Source: Fragilaria radians
Taxonomy: Eukaryota; Bacillariophyta; Fragilariophyceae; Fragilariales; Fragilariaceae
Direction of reading: 5' to 3'
Assembly (NCBI GenBank): GCA_900642245.1
Contig: CAAAJI010000018.1
Span: forward strand, 127,588 to 191,587
Length of the DNA stretch: 64,000 nt
Part shown: positions 45,789-56,615 of the stretch, one piece after another
Layout: the number at the start of each line of letters is the position of its first letter
Position numbering within the stretch: the first letter of the stretch is position 1
Notes under the pieces: generated by a model
The model's database searches: none
The model's input: only the letters and a program-made list of their open reading frames with translations
What the model was told of the DNA's origin: nothing
Position numbers and translations under genes: made by a program

Positions 45789-48476
45789 TTAAGCTACGTC
45801 AGCAAAGGTTTTACGGACCAAAGCAGCAAGTCGCTCATCCGTTCCCATGAGAGCAGGTCTTACATATCCTGGGCGGCTCTCAGCGTCTGTCAAATTCTCG
45901 AAAACATCAACTTGAACAAGAACATCTCTCAAGGCGTCGGCACGAGCAATCGCATCGGCCTCCTGAGCTGTTGGCTGTCGTTTTTCGCGGCGAAGGCTCG
46001 CCGCAATTTTATCAGCCTCTACACAAATTGGAAGCGCTCGAATCAAATCCGAAGCTTGATGCATCGCACCTTCTGGAGCAAGGTATATACCTTCCGCAAA
46101 CATATCACGAAGCGCGGAAGGTGTAGTAATTAACTTTGCAACTTCTTTGGTCAAAACATCATTTGGCTCGGTATATGGGCGAGTGATACTTCCAAGTGGG
46201 AAACAGCCCAATTTCATCACTGCTCCTGCAATGCTGCCTAATGGACCAGGGAAATTATTGGAAGCAGACAAAAGGGCATCCTGTGCTTCCTTTTCTAACC
46301 GAAGCATTGCATGCTCTGTAACGGCCTCTAAGCCTTTGACTCCTCGTCGGCGTGAGTAGTGGTGCAACGTTGCATATCCCAGGAAAATAGCGCCCAATGC
46401 ATCAGCAAGTCGACCCATGAGTAGCTCTTCAAATTTGAGTTTGCCGCCCAGAGTGAAGCATAGGTCAGATGTTAAGGCAAAATTGGCAGAGAGACGGAGT
46501 AATTGCTTTTCGTGATAATCAAGAAGTTTGTCGCCATTCGTGTAAGCGTTTCGGGATCTCGTAGCAGTTGATAAGGTCGAATTAAGACCGCGTGTGACGG
46601 AATGTAGAAAGTTAGTACTTCCATGTCCAACTACCTTATAAAATTGTTTGGTGAAAATCTTGACTGCTTCGCTCTCTTGGCTTTGGGGCATTTGCAATGA
46701 GTTAATTAGCTCCAACATATGAGGATGGCAACGAGTCAAACCTTGACCAATGATTTGAAATGATCGCGTCATAATGTTGGCACCTTCCACTGTGATTGCA
46801 ATTGGAAGACTCATGTAAGCATTTCCAAGATAGTTTTTGTCTCCACGGCAGATAGCAGAACCAGCCGCAACGTCCATACCACGTTCCACGATGCGACGAC
46901 CACGCTCGGTGCAATTTTGCTTCATAACAGAAGAAACAACCATGGGTGCTTCGTGATTGTCCACAATGGCGTTCATTAAATCAGTCCCAGCGATAGTAAT
47001 CAAACCGTCACTAGCAGCAAGTGAGAGAGCTTGGGAAAAAGTGGTTGTTGAGGAGATATTTCATTTTTCCAGCACGTAATGCATCCAGTTTGACATACCT
47101 TCCTGAATTCCCCCAAATTCTGCAATTGGAACACGAAACTGTTTGCGAACACGGGCATAAGCACCAACCGCTGTAGCGACACCTCGAGCTGCGCCAGCTG
47201 ATCCTGCAGGAAGACTAACTCCACGTCCTTCCGCGAGACACTCAACAAACATCTGATTATTCCCAAAACATGAGATTATGAGATCAAAAGATAACAATTC
47301 AGATAGAAAGTATCGTGTACACTTACATGCCAGCCAAATCCGCATCGCTCTTGGCCTCCTAGAATGGAGGCCATAGGGATCCAGATATCTTCACCTTCCA
47401 CAGTACCATTCATAAAGGAAGCGTTGAGTGGCATATGACGAGGTCCCATTCTAAGACCAGGGTGATTGCGTTCCAGTAAAGCAACGGTAAATCCTTCAGC
47501 GCCAACTCCGTTAAGTAAACCATTAGGATCTGATAAATTGAGACCAAGACCTACGACACCAGCAACCGGTGCAAGAGTGATGTAACGCTTCTTGAACGTG
47601 GCCAACACTCCAAGCTCGCCATTTCTTTCTTCGACGATGCAGTCACTTCCTATCAATGACGTAGCGTCACTACCTGAGTGCGGTCCCGTCAATCCAAAGC
47701 ATGGAATTAGAGTACCATCTGCAAGTCTGGGGAGAAAATATTCTTTTTGACTTTGAGTACCATATCGTACTAGCAACTCTCCTGGACCAAGAGAGTTAGG
47801 CACAGCGACTGTGGCGTTGGCATCGAAGCAATGAGTCGCGAGTTTGACCAAAACTTGAGAAACTGCATGGGTCGAAAACCCTAATCCACCCCATTCTTTA
47901 GGGATTTTCATGGCAAAAAAGCGCTCGTCACGCATGTAATCCCATGCTTCTTTGGTGAAATCCTTTGAGACCGATACATCATGGTCATTCAAAAGGGAGC
48001 AGAGAGTGCTTACTTGATTGTCAACGAAAGATTGTTCTTCTACTGAGAGCTTTGGGTTATATGTGTCAATTAGTTTTTGAAGCGAGGGGGATCCAGAAAA
48101 AATGTCACGATCAAAGCCTTGTTATGTTTTCAAAGAGGAGAGAGATGGATTATTAGACTCATTATCAAGATTTAAGCCATTATTCACAGTTAAATCCGAC
48201 AGTTTACTTACCGATAGTTCCACATCCAAGAGCGATTTGCTCCGTCTTTGAAATAGGTGGCATCACACCTTTGGCAAGACGATAGAGGCGCTTGTCAATA
48301 GCTGGGATAAGACCCAAAATGGTACGATTCTGCTGCAATTGATGGTGATTCTTGTTCGCCTTGCGTTGGATACAGCCGGATCCATACGAGTAGGAGGACA
48401 TCATGGAGAGTGCTCGAACATTACGATTACTATGATTTGGAAGTAAAGAAGGCTTTATCTGTTTTGAGAGCATCAT
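45789..48476 (-). CDS. FadE-type acyl-CoA dehydrogenase, four exons
   Basis: First step of fatty-acid beta-oxidation: FAD-dependent conversion of acyl-CoA to trans-2-enoyl-CoA. Proposed exons: 48476-48212, 48117-47327, 47252-47099 and 47029-45789, giving 816 residues. The GT..AG introns are 94, 74 and 69 nt. The third (GAAG|GTATGT to CCCAAG) removes an in-frame TGA and joins GGIQE to ALSLAAS. The N-terminal 35 residues are basic, Ser-rich and lack acidic residues, suggesting a mitochondrial presequence. The ACAD core shows FGLTGPHSGSDATS, LGPGELL and ITVEGANIMTRS. A long C-terminal extension matches the DUF1974 region of bacterial FadE in position and length (E. coli FadE is 814 residues). 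Family identity is strong; localisation is inference. Confidence 0.9.
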
Positions 48477-50542
48477 CGTGTGGATAGTTTATATTTTCCT
48501 TTCACAGAAGAATCGTCGATTTTTTGTCTCGTGATTACTTATAATTGCTTCGATTGTTTTAATGTCGTCGCTAACCGATCGAGTCAAGTTTTATGACTCT
48601 CTCATGAAAAGCAGATGTTCTGCCAAGATAGGAAGAAATTACCTTGACACCAGGAGAACAAAGTGATGGATCATCCCTGGGTGTCAACTTTTGAGTTCGC
48701 ATTCCAATATTTCTTCCTGTTTCGACGTTACGGTAACGTCAGCATACGCAACTGCCCCGTTGAGTTTTGTGCACTTTCCAGTTTCACTTTACACACAGTA
48801 CAGGTATAAGTTTCGGGGACGGAATCTTCATGTATGGAACTTACTGTAGTTTTTGTTTTTGGTGGTTACATTGCATAGATTTTTGTTGAATTTAAGTTTC
48901 GTTCAGCATTGCATACCCTTCAATTTCCGGTTATAAATGCGCAACAATAATTATCATATGAATGTTGTTATAATGTATTTCGTGGGCGCAAAATATGCAA
49001 GACATAAAATTGACCTCAACAAAATATTGGTCTCTTCAAATACATATGTTAATGTGAGGGAATCAGCCAGTAGGGAATGCTGATAAATTCATTATAAGAA
49101 TTAACTTGAGTCCAATTAGCATCTGTAGCTAGTGGTCTAGGGGCGGTTCAATTCCGTCATACGGTAGTACTTTTGACATACATACATGCCTAACAAAAAG
49201 GACTGTCTTTGTGGCTTCTTCAAATATAGCAATGATTATGCATTGACATTGGAAGAATATAAATATAGGCGTTGTCACTTTTTGTATTTTTGTAATGATG
49301 GGTTAAAATCTAGTTTTTTCTGATTCTCTTGACGTTGTTGTTGAGGTTATTACTGTTGATACTCTTGGAACATCAATTATTGAAATCTTGGGTGAATATG
49401 GAGTGGCATTATAAATTTATGGAAAATGATTACGTTTGTAACAAAGGGAATGTTATATCACTTTAAATGGCTATCATAATATCATTCAGTCAGTAAGATA
49501 GATCCCTAGTGACTTTCGTTCCTTAATGCAATGAAGTGATGAACAAACTTAAGACACTTGTATCGGATTTGGGGCACTTGACTAAGCAAAGGCATAGCAA
49601 AACTTGAGCTCATTGGCAAACACTGTAACAATACCCAAATCGCTAATGATATTCTAGGTATAGTGGTCAATGAAACTGGAGTGACTCTTATATGATATAC
49701 TTAAGCACAAAGGGGTCAGGGGTTAAGTGTAACGTCAAGTCAAAAATATGTTACTTTTCAAAACATAATAGATGAATTTTCGTTCCAATCCAACACAATC
49801 GGACAAACCAGGCTAGAAACAGCAATCGGCCGACAATCAGATGTGACAATTTAGAAGAAGCATGATGAATCATCAATGTGTTACAACGGCTTGGCAAGAC
49901 AGCATTGGAAGGTGCTCCAATCGAACAGAATTATACGATTTTCAGTATAGTATGGTAATAGGGTGCAAAAGAAGGGTTCATACAGTGGAAAAGATAAACA
50001 AAACCACCTCAAAAAGAATTAGAGGTAAGCATCGTTTCATTAAAAGACACAGGATCCAGAAATAATACTTGTCCTTTCAAGCATTTGGAGTGGAGCGTAA
50101 ACGGCAGAAGATTTGACATTAGCAAAACTTCACATAATCAGGAAAAATATATAAAATAAATTTCAATGGCATTTGACATTTAATCATAAACGGCTGGAAA
50201 TCACAGCTCGTTATGGAGGATTAGATGAAACTACAAGTGGCAATTGAAATTCGCACTTTTCCAGCATAATATTTAATTAACCTAAATTTGAATGAGTGAT
50301 ATTCTCTTTGTAAGATATTCGCAAATAGTAAAAGGAAGATTTATACCACAACTCACGAAACATGCATCAACTTGATATAGGGAATACTTTTCAGCTGAAG
50401 AATTGGCAGGACCCTGTATGTTACTAGTCATTTTCAACAAATTTATCCAAAAAGAAGCGTGGACTTCATCTTTGAAGTCATCCTAAGACTATATCGGTCC
50501 GTGAATCTACAACAAAAAAGTATCAGATAACTTTTCTTTTTA
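48477..50542. other. Gene-free stretch of about 2 kb
   Basis: Contains the upstream region of the acyl-CoA dehydrogenase gene (minus). No supportable coding region, repeat or RNA gene was seen. Confidence 0.45.
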
Positions 50543-50942
50543 ATGCTTTGGCTGAAGTGTGAAGCTTCCGTCACTAATCTGCCATACCTGCGTTTGGTAC
50601 CAAATTACTCAAGATATTTTGTGGGTGGTCTGATTGAAGGTGTATTTGTCAGGACTGATGAAAGCTCCGTACATATCGTAACCAGAAATCCGAGCAAGGA
50701 GCCGTATGAGAGATATGCTGATAACATCCTTGGGAAGAGAGGTCTAAGGATTGGAGAGTGAAAAAGCCATTCTTGCTTATCTTGAAGGAGCTATAAGAAA
50801 AATGGAAGCACGACTGAAGTTGAAGTACGAACATGTGAGGATATCAAAGCTTTTCGGACTTTCAATTGATTTGGGATGTGTGGGTCTTGGCATGTCTAAC
50901 GTATCGTACGTAAGCTTGAAAAATGAGACTAGTCTGTCCTAG
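50543..50942 (+). pseudogene. Possible frameshifted coding remnant
   Basis: A 72-residue frame from an ATG (ends ADNILGKRGLRIGE) overlaps, in another frame, a helical continuation ESEKAILAYLEGAIRKMEAR. The two would join by a small frameshift near 50755. The charged helical character suggests decayed coding sequence; no family was recognised. Confidence 0.2.
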
Positions 50943-51088
50943 GAAATCGTAGTTTTTGGAAATGTAATCATTTTGAATTTGACAATCAGGATTAACATAT
51001 AAGATACTTGGACTTTTGTGGTAAAAATTTCTTCTATGCATATTCAATACTCCCTTTGAGAGCGTAATAAGCCTTTTTATTGCCCTAG

Positions 51089-51598
51089 TCAAGGTTTTCT
51101 ATGAAGTTCTCGAAACGTTTCATCGTCGTACTCGCATTCACACGCCACAAGAAGGCTTGTAGGTGTTTCTATCTCAGACTCACTTGGATTCCATGATAAA
51201 GTGGCTGAATGATGCTTGTCAAAAACATTCCAATTAAGTAAATTATCGAATTCAAGGGATTCGAAATGTTTTTGACCAAGTTGATCTCTGCGAGAAGATT
51301 GACTGGAATAATCTTGAAAAGTGCATTCATCATTGTCTTCATCCCAAGTAACTTCGTAAGAAGGACGATGGCTTACATGGGGCGAGGTTACATGTTGCTC
51401 GGCTTGATGAACGTCAACGTTATTCCCCTTAGGTGATGAATTGTAGATAATCGTTGGTTCAAGGGCTTGGTTTGGAATATATTGTGATTTAGCTTGACGT
51501 TTAAAAGACTTGTTGAAATGATGAGATTTATTGATTCTTTGTCCTACATTTCCTTTACGTATGTAACATGGGAGCAATCGGTAGACTTGACGTTGCAT
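51089..51598 (-). CDS. Hypothetical hydrophilic protein
   Basis: A 169-residue frame from ATG with no hydrophobic segment. It has a basic N-terminal third (CYIRKGNVGQRINKSHHFNK) and an acidic, Ser/Asp-rich remainder with repeated SW/TW-type words (VTWDEDNDE, LSWNPSESE). It is not recognised. The length and lack of low complexity make it a plausible small gene, but it stands alone between gene-free stretches. Confidence 0.4.
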   Translation of the reverse strand: MQRQVYRLLPCYIRKGNVGQRINKSHHFNKSFKRQAKSQYIPNQALEPTIIYNSSPKGNNVDVHQAEQHVTSPHVSHRPSYEVTWDEDNDECTFQDYSSQSSRRDQLGQKHFESLEFDNLLNWNVFDKHHSATLSWNPSESEIETPTSLLVACECEYDDETFRELHRKP

Positions 51599-52589
51599 CT
51601 TAATATATTCGAGTTTTTGTTGGCACAGTGAGAAAGAGAAGTGAGAATCCTGAAGGTGTTCTCGTTTAGGTGACTAAAATTCGTATTTATGCACACCGGA
51701 ACTTTGTTGAAAGTGTGCGACTGCCTAACTTTTTTCAGCAGGCAGCCTTGTTATCTTGATAGTCATACTTGTTTTTGCCTACTCTAATTGGATTTCTAAT
51801 TCATTTTCAATTTTAAACATACGCAATCTATTTCCCAATATGCATTGCACACTATGATATCATTAAACTTGGAGACAAAGTGGAGCATTGGAATTAATAT
51901 GAAATAGAAATTTAACACCTCAAAGAATTTTGTTATCTTTTTGAATCTAGTGTCAGAGAATTGGAAGTAGACATTAGAAGGGAATGACTTGTATTGAGTT
52001 GGAGGAGATGCTTTTAAAGGAAGAGATTATGTGCAGCAAACAGGCTCTTGATGAAAACAAAGCCTTATTTGGAATGGTTGATACCTCAGTAAAAAATGTT
52101 ATGATTAAAGAACGTGTTGAGCATGATTCGATTCTGACTCAGCCTGTTTGCTCTGCAATTGGTGAGAACAAGATGCCTTTTAGGATTGGAAGATAAAAGA
52201 GTCCTAGATGTTTCATATGATTCGGCGTACCAACGATTAATGCCAAATATCATTTCAGTTCAAAGTTTTGATGACCAAACCTCTGTTCAATAACTATCTG
52301 TTGAACTTAAGTCAAAGGCAAAGCAACAGATATTTGTTTAATGGACAATACAGTTGTCAACAGATTTCGATATTGACGTGGCTGCAGCAGAACTCACTCA
52401 ATGGCCGTGACATTATACTTGGCATTGTCAAGTGGCTGAGCTTCTTGAACAAATCAATGAAATCGAAGATCATACAACAGATCTTATCAAAAAGTACAAC
52501 TTGTTTGATCTAACAAAGTTTATCAGTGCATCTTGAAAACGTAGCAAGGATGAGGCAAAAGTCAGCTGCTTCAAGAATTGGGAATCAAT
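51599..52589. other. Spacer with short plus-strand frames
   Basis: Two plus-strand frames (51984-52196, ELEEMLLKEEIMCSKQALDE; 52268-52513) are in different frames and unrecognised. They may be debris of the neighbouring DNA transposon or chance. Confidence 0.3.
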
Positions 52590-53620
52590 TTCCCAATCAA
52601 CACCCACTGCTGCAGCTCCTCTATGGAGCCGTCTGTCTGCTTGCATTCAAAGTTCTTGTAAATCAGGTGCAAAATTGAAGAAGTCCAACGTTCCCTTTAT
52701 CAGTGGGTACTTGCACCGTTCTTTCAATTCAGCAATAATGCCCATACCGGCACATTTTCACGTTGAAATTCACCACTATGACATGATGCATTATTCAACA
52801 ACAAAAGCACGGGACAATTAATTGATTATCTAATTGCTAGGTAAAAAATTAATTGAACCATTGAATAAATGTAGTGTGAAATCCATCCAGGCATTTTTTG
52901 TTGCAATAAGGAACAGGTCGTTCTTTTCCAGCAATGCATGCAGGAGTCTTTTGCTTACCTATAATCACCAATAGAATTTTGTGTGAGTCATCTGCATTTG
53001 AGCGAACAGCTAAACTTAATCGTTCCTATATGTCTTTTCACTCTGAACTGTGCTTGGATCTTCGTCTGGAAGCAGCGCTGAGTAACGTGGAAGAATAGAA
53101 AAGAATAATCCTGTTTCGTTCATGTAATACACGTTTTTGTAATGAGATGTGTAAATTAGTTCTTTCAATTCCGCTAACTTTTCTAGCAGCATAGAGAGAT
53201 TCCTGTTGACTCAGCCTCCGTTACCATGAGGCAGTGTTGCTACAATATTGAATCATTCTTGGAAATTTTGAAGTCATCAATTTGAGGCTTTGAAACTATC
53301 TTCTTCAATGCCCATTGCTCTATAGATAAGCGCAGCGTTATGATTTGGCATGGTAGTTGGTACGCACCTGCCTGCTTGTCAAACAGCATTAAGCCAGTGG
53401 AAAACAATTTGCTCTACTTCTGAGAATATTGAAGCAGATGCACTTTTAATTTTGTGTTTTGCTTCTTCAAGCATAGAGACATCATGTACTTTAATTTCAT
53501 CCTTGAAAATTCATTTTCATCAAAGTAAGCAATGATCAGGCTCCTAGTTACCTTAACCAGTTGAAGCTTGACCATTTGGAAAAGTACGCTATCCTGTTTG
53601 GTACGCATTTGGCTCCTTCA
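52590..53620 (-). pseudogene. Dead pogo/Tigger (jerky/CENP-B-type) DDE transposase
   Basis: On the minus strand the order is as in pogo-type transposases. First comes a CENP-B-like HTH (IFSEVEQIVFHWLNA, then EEDSFKASN..LQNFQ). Next is the first DDE block YMNETGLFFSILP, near 53098-53132, and a middle block SEKTYRND. The second DDE block VLLLLNNASCHSGEFQ follows near 52750-52800, then a tail with PLIKGTLDFF. Stops replace a conserved Gly-Trp pair and an Arg in the HTH region, and at least two frameshifts occur. Both visible catalytic Asp positions read Asn (N-E-T-G for D-E-T-G, and LNNASCH for LDNASCH). Terminal inverted repeats were not found by eye. Confidence 0.7.
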
Positions 53621-54905
53621 ACTTGCGTACTAAACTAAGGTTCTACAGTACCCTGCAATATCATTCTTCATCTAGGTCATTGTGTTACTTTTAAGCTAGG
53701 TGATCAAATTTTCAAACCTCTTTACTAAAGGCTCAGAGTTTATGTACAACTAAATTTATACACAATACGATTCCTGTCAAAGAATAAAATTATCTCTTTC
53801 ATTAAAATTTGTGGCTCAATTACTTGAATTTTTAGAAAGCATTCACTGTACAATTTAGCTCCGACCTAACTGCTTGAGGCTTACAATAACAGTTGAAGTT
53901 GTTAGATGACATTGTCATCAAGAATAATTACTTCAAATTTGAAAAGGAAACTATTTCACCAATGAGGAGGGGATTTTTTCATCCGTGTAAGGTGATGATG
54001 AATAATGTTTAGTAAAGGTGTCATCATGATGAGAGTGAATACAAAGAGGAAATAGTCAACACATTTTATAAATGAAGTCGTGCAACACAGTGAACCCGTT
54101 CACCCCTGAAAATTCTACTGGCATGTAAATCATTTGAGAAAAGGATCTGATTGGCCACTGACTGCAGAAAAATGGAGGTACACAGCAGCCTTGCCTAATG
54201 CTGATTTGGCTCTCACCTCGCTGTGTTTTTACATGACATATGTTTCATTTAACTGTTTTCGGCCACTCATTGTTTGTCTCTATGCTTGCGAAGATTTGAG
54301 GTATTGTCCTTAATCAAAAGTGATTCCCTTCATCAGAGAAATGGATTCAAACATTGTGTTGGACATATTCGCACGTTGACATTTACGTAACCAGTAATTT
54401 TTCCTTATTTTTTTATCTTCATGAAAACAGATGTAATTACCACCTAGCTCTCGATACATTTCCTGAATCTTGCAGTCCAAATTTCAAATATGTAAGTGTT
54501 TTGAATTGTACTCTCCGTATCTTACTATTTAGGACAAAATTCTCATTGAGTCTTTTCTTCCTCCTCCAATCGTCACGTCGTACATATGTGGAGTAATATG
54601 ACCGCCTGATACAGAAAGAATTGCATTGATTTTCAATGGCTACTACTTCAAATGACATATATGCCATTTGAAAATATTCAGGGGTCTTCTTTTCTTTCCA
54701 TGAACTGTCATATGAAAAAGATTCAATCAATAATTTACAAACTTGAAGTGAGAACTTAAAATGAAGAGCATGTAGTTTTTGGAATCAAGAATGACATTTC
54801 AGGAAAGCTTTCCATCAAAGGAATCATCTAGAGGACTGAAGATGGCAAGAAGAAACTTGGAATTATGGTCTTGATACTGGTTTACTCATAGTTACGAATA
54901 AGGCT
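53621..54905. other. Upstream region of the N2227-family gene
   Basis: About 1.3 kb without a supportable gene or recognisable repeat. Confidence 0.45.
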
Positions 54906-56504
54906 ATGAGTAATCCATTGGATCCTTTTTTACTCCCAGTAAACTATTTTGCTGCCAGTATTCCAATGGTGCATCAAACTAGGCACAACACTACAATAAA
55001 AAAGAGAATAAAAAATCACTATTGTATGAAAATCGAGTCGTTGCAATTCCAACAGCATACAACGTCAACCAACACAACAAGTTGGACATATTCCAACAAC
55101 TTACAAATATTTATCCTCGTAATTATCGCTGTCATTACATGGATAGGATTCGCAGTCTTCTTCCTTCCAAATCGAATACGATTCAGTGACGAATCGATCG
55201 AAATCCTTCATCGGGAGGCAGTCACAGTTGCAATTAATCAAGTTGAAATACCACAACAACAAGAACGAAAAGAAAATTCTTATAATGTTCCATTTTTAAT
55301 AATACATCCACAAAATTGGGGCTTAGTAAGGAAGGCATTGATAAATTATGAACATGATTTGGCGATGACCTTACAGGGACTCAGTCGAAGTTTAGAAGTA
55401 TGTTTACAAATGGAAGAGGGACTACAGCATTCCTTCTTATCCAATTCCTTACGAACCAAAATTCAAGCGTTGGCAGCATTACATCCGCACAATTGGGACT
55501 GTGTCATGAAACTTTTGCGTCTCGAAATACCTACCATGTTGATGCTACCAGATGTTCCCTCCTTGAGCATCTACAACAAGACAACGAAAGCAACAGCGAC
55601 AACAGAAGGCTTTAAGAAACAGCCTATACAATCTAATGCACCAAATTTCATACGTCGTGATCGACTCACCTGGACGTCAACAACTACTACAACAACAAGT
55701 GACAATACTTTATCTTCCTCATCATATGATTCAGTCCAATTAATGATTGCTCATCTCGTTCGAGATTGGTCATCCGAGGGAGCAAAAATCCGAACGTCTT
55801 TGTATGATTGGTGTCGCCAACAGATTAGCAAGCAAAAGCAACAATCAGTTCTTGTACCTGGAGCTGGCCTGGGGCGATTGGCTTACGATTTGTCATGTGA
55901 TGGACATCACGTTGAGGCTAATGAACTATCTCTTATCATGACTACAGCAGCTTATCATCTATTTTATACATTTTTCAAATCATTCACAATTTATCCATTC
56001 CTATCAGATTTCTTCATGAATGAGGTGCAATCGGATTCTCGATATGATGCGATTACAATCTATCCTCCGTCGTCATTATCAATAGTACTACCCCCAAAGG
56101 GACACTTATCCTACACAATTGGTGATTTTACAACAATCTATGCATCCAAGGACGTCTCTATGTTGTATGACGTTGTCATTACATGTTTCTTCCTTGATAC
56201 GGCAAGTAATGTATTGGAGTATATTGCAAACATTTCCAACATACTTCGTTCCGGTGGACAGTGGATCAATGTTGGACCATTGCAATGGCATTCCAACGCA
56301 AAGATACATCCAGCTGCTGATGAATTACAACAATTGATAATTTTAGCTGGATTTCAGATTACTCATTGGAGTATTGATACTACGCCAATTGATTATCGTT
56401 TAGAGGAATCCATCCAATCAATTCGTTCAACAAGATTTGAAGGTTATCGACCACTTCGGTTCGTAGCGAGGAAATGTTCAGCTAAAAAACATTCAAATAA
56501 ATAA
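54906..56504 (+). CDS. Membrane-anchored N2227-family methyltransferase (carnosine N-methyltransferase-like)
   Basis: 532 residues from the first ATG, single exon. A hydrophobic segment at about 67-88 (LQIFILVIIAVITWIGFAVF) suggests a single N-terminal membrane anchor. The catalytic part is the N2227 fold: an RDW motif (285-287), the SAM-binding glycine loop VLVPGAGLGRLAYDLS (about 315-330), NELSLIM (339-345), GDFTTIY, DVVITCFFLDTASN (about 422-435), and GGQWINVGPLQWHS (about 450-463). Family members such as CARNMT1 transfer a methyl group from SAM to the imidazole of carnosine or histidyl substrates; the substrate here is unknown. The anchor is unusual compared with the soluble animal enzyme. 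A Ser/Thr-rich insert lies at about 257-275. It is convergent with the LRR gene, 111 bp between stop codons. Confidence 0.85.
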   Translation: MSNPLDPFLLPVNYFAASIPMVHQTRHNTTIKKRIKNHYCMKIESLQFQQHTTSTNTTSWTYSNNLQIFILVIIAVITWIGFAVFFLPNRIRFSDESIEILHREAVTVAINQVEIPQQQERKENSYNVPFLIIHPQNWGLVRKALINYEHDLAMTLQGLSRSLEVCLQMEEGLQHSFLSNSLRTKIQALAALHPHNWDCVMKLLRLEIPTMLMLPDVPSLSIYNKTTKATATTEGFKKQPIQSNAPNFIRRDRLTWTSTTTTTTSDNTLSSSSYDSVQLMIAHLVRDWSSEGAKIRTSLYDWCRQQISKQKQQSVLVPGAGLGRLAYDLSCDGHHVEANELSLIMTTAAYHLFYTFFKSFTIYPFLSDFFMNEVQSDSRYDAITIYPPSSLSIVLPPKGHLSYTIGDFTTIYASKDVSMLYDVVITCFFLDTASNVLEYIANISNILRSGGQWINVGPLQWHSNAKIHPAADELQQLIILAGFQITHWSIDTTPIDYRLEESIQSIRSTRFEGYRPLRFVARKCSAKKHSNK

Positions 56505-56615
56505 CACAAACTTGGATCAAGATATGTATTGCATTAGTAATTCTTTATCGTTTTTCTTCCCTTTTATGATTCAGCGTAGACTCAAAAAATTTAATCATTG
56601 ATAGGTGTAGTTTTT

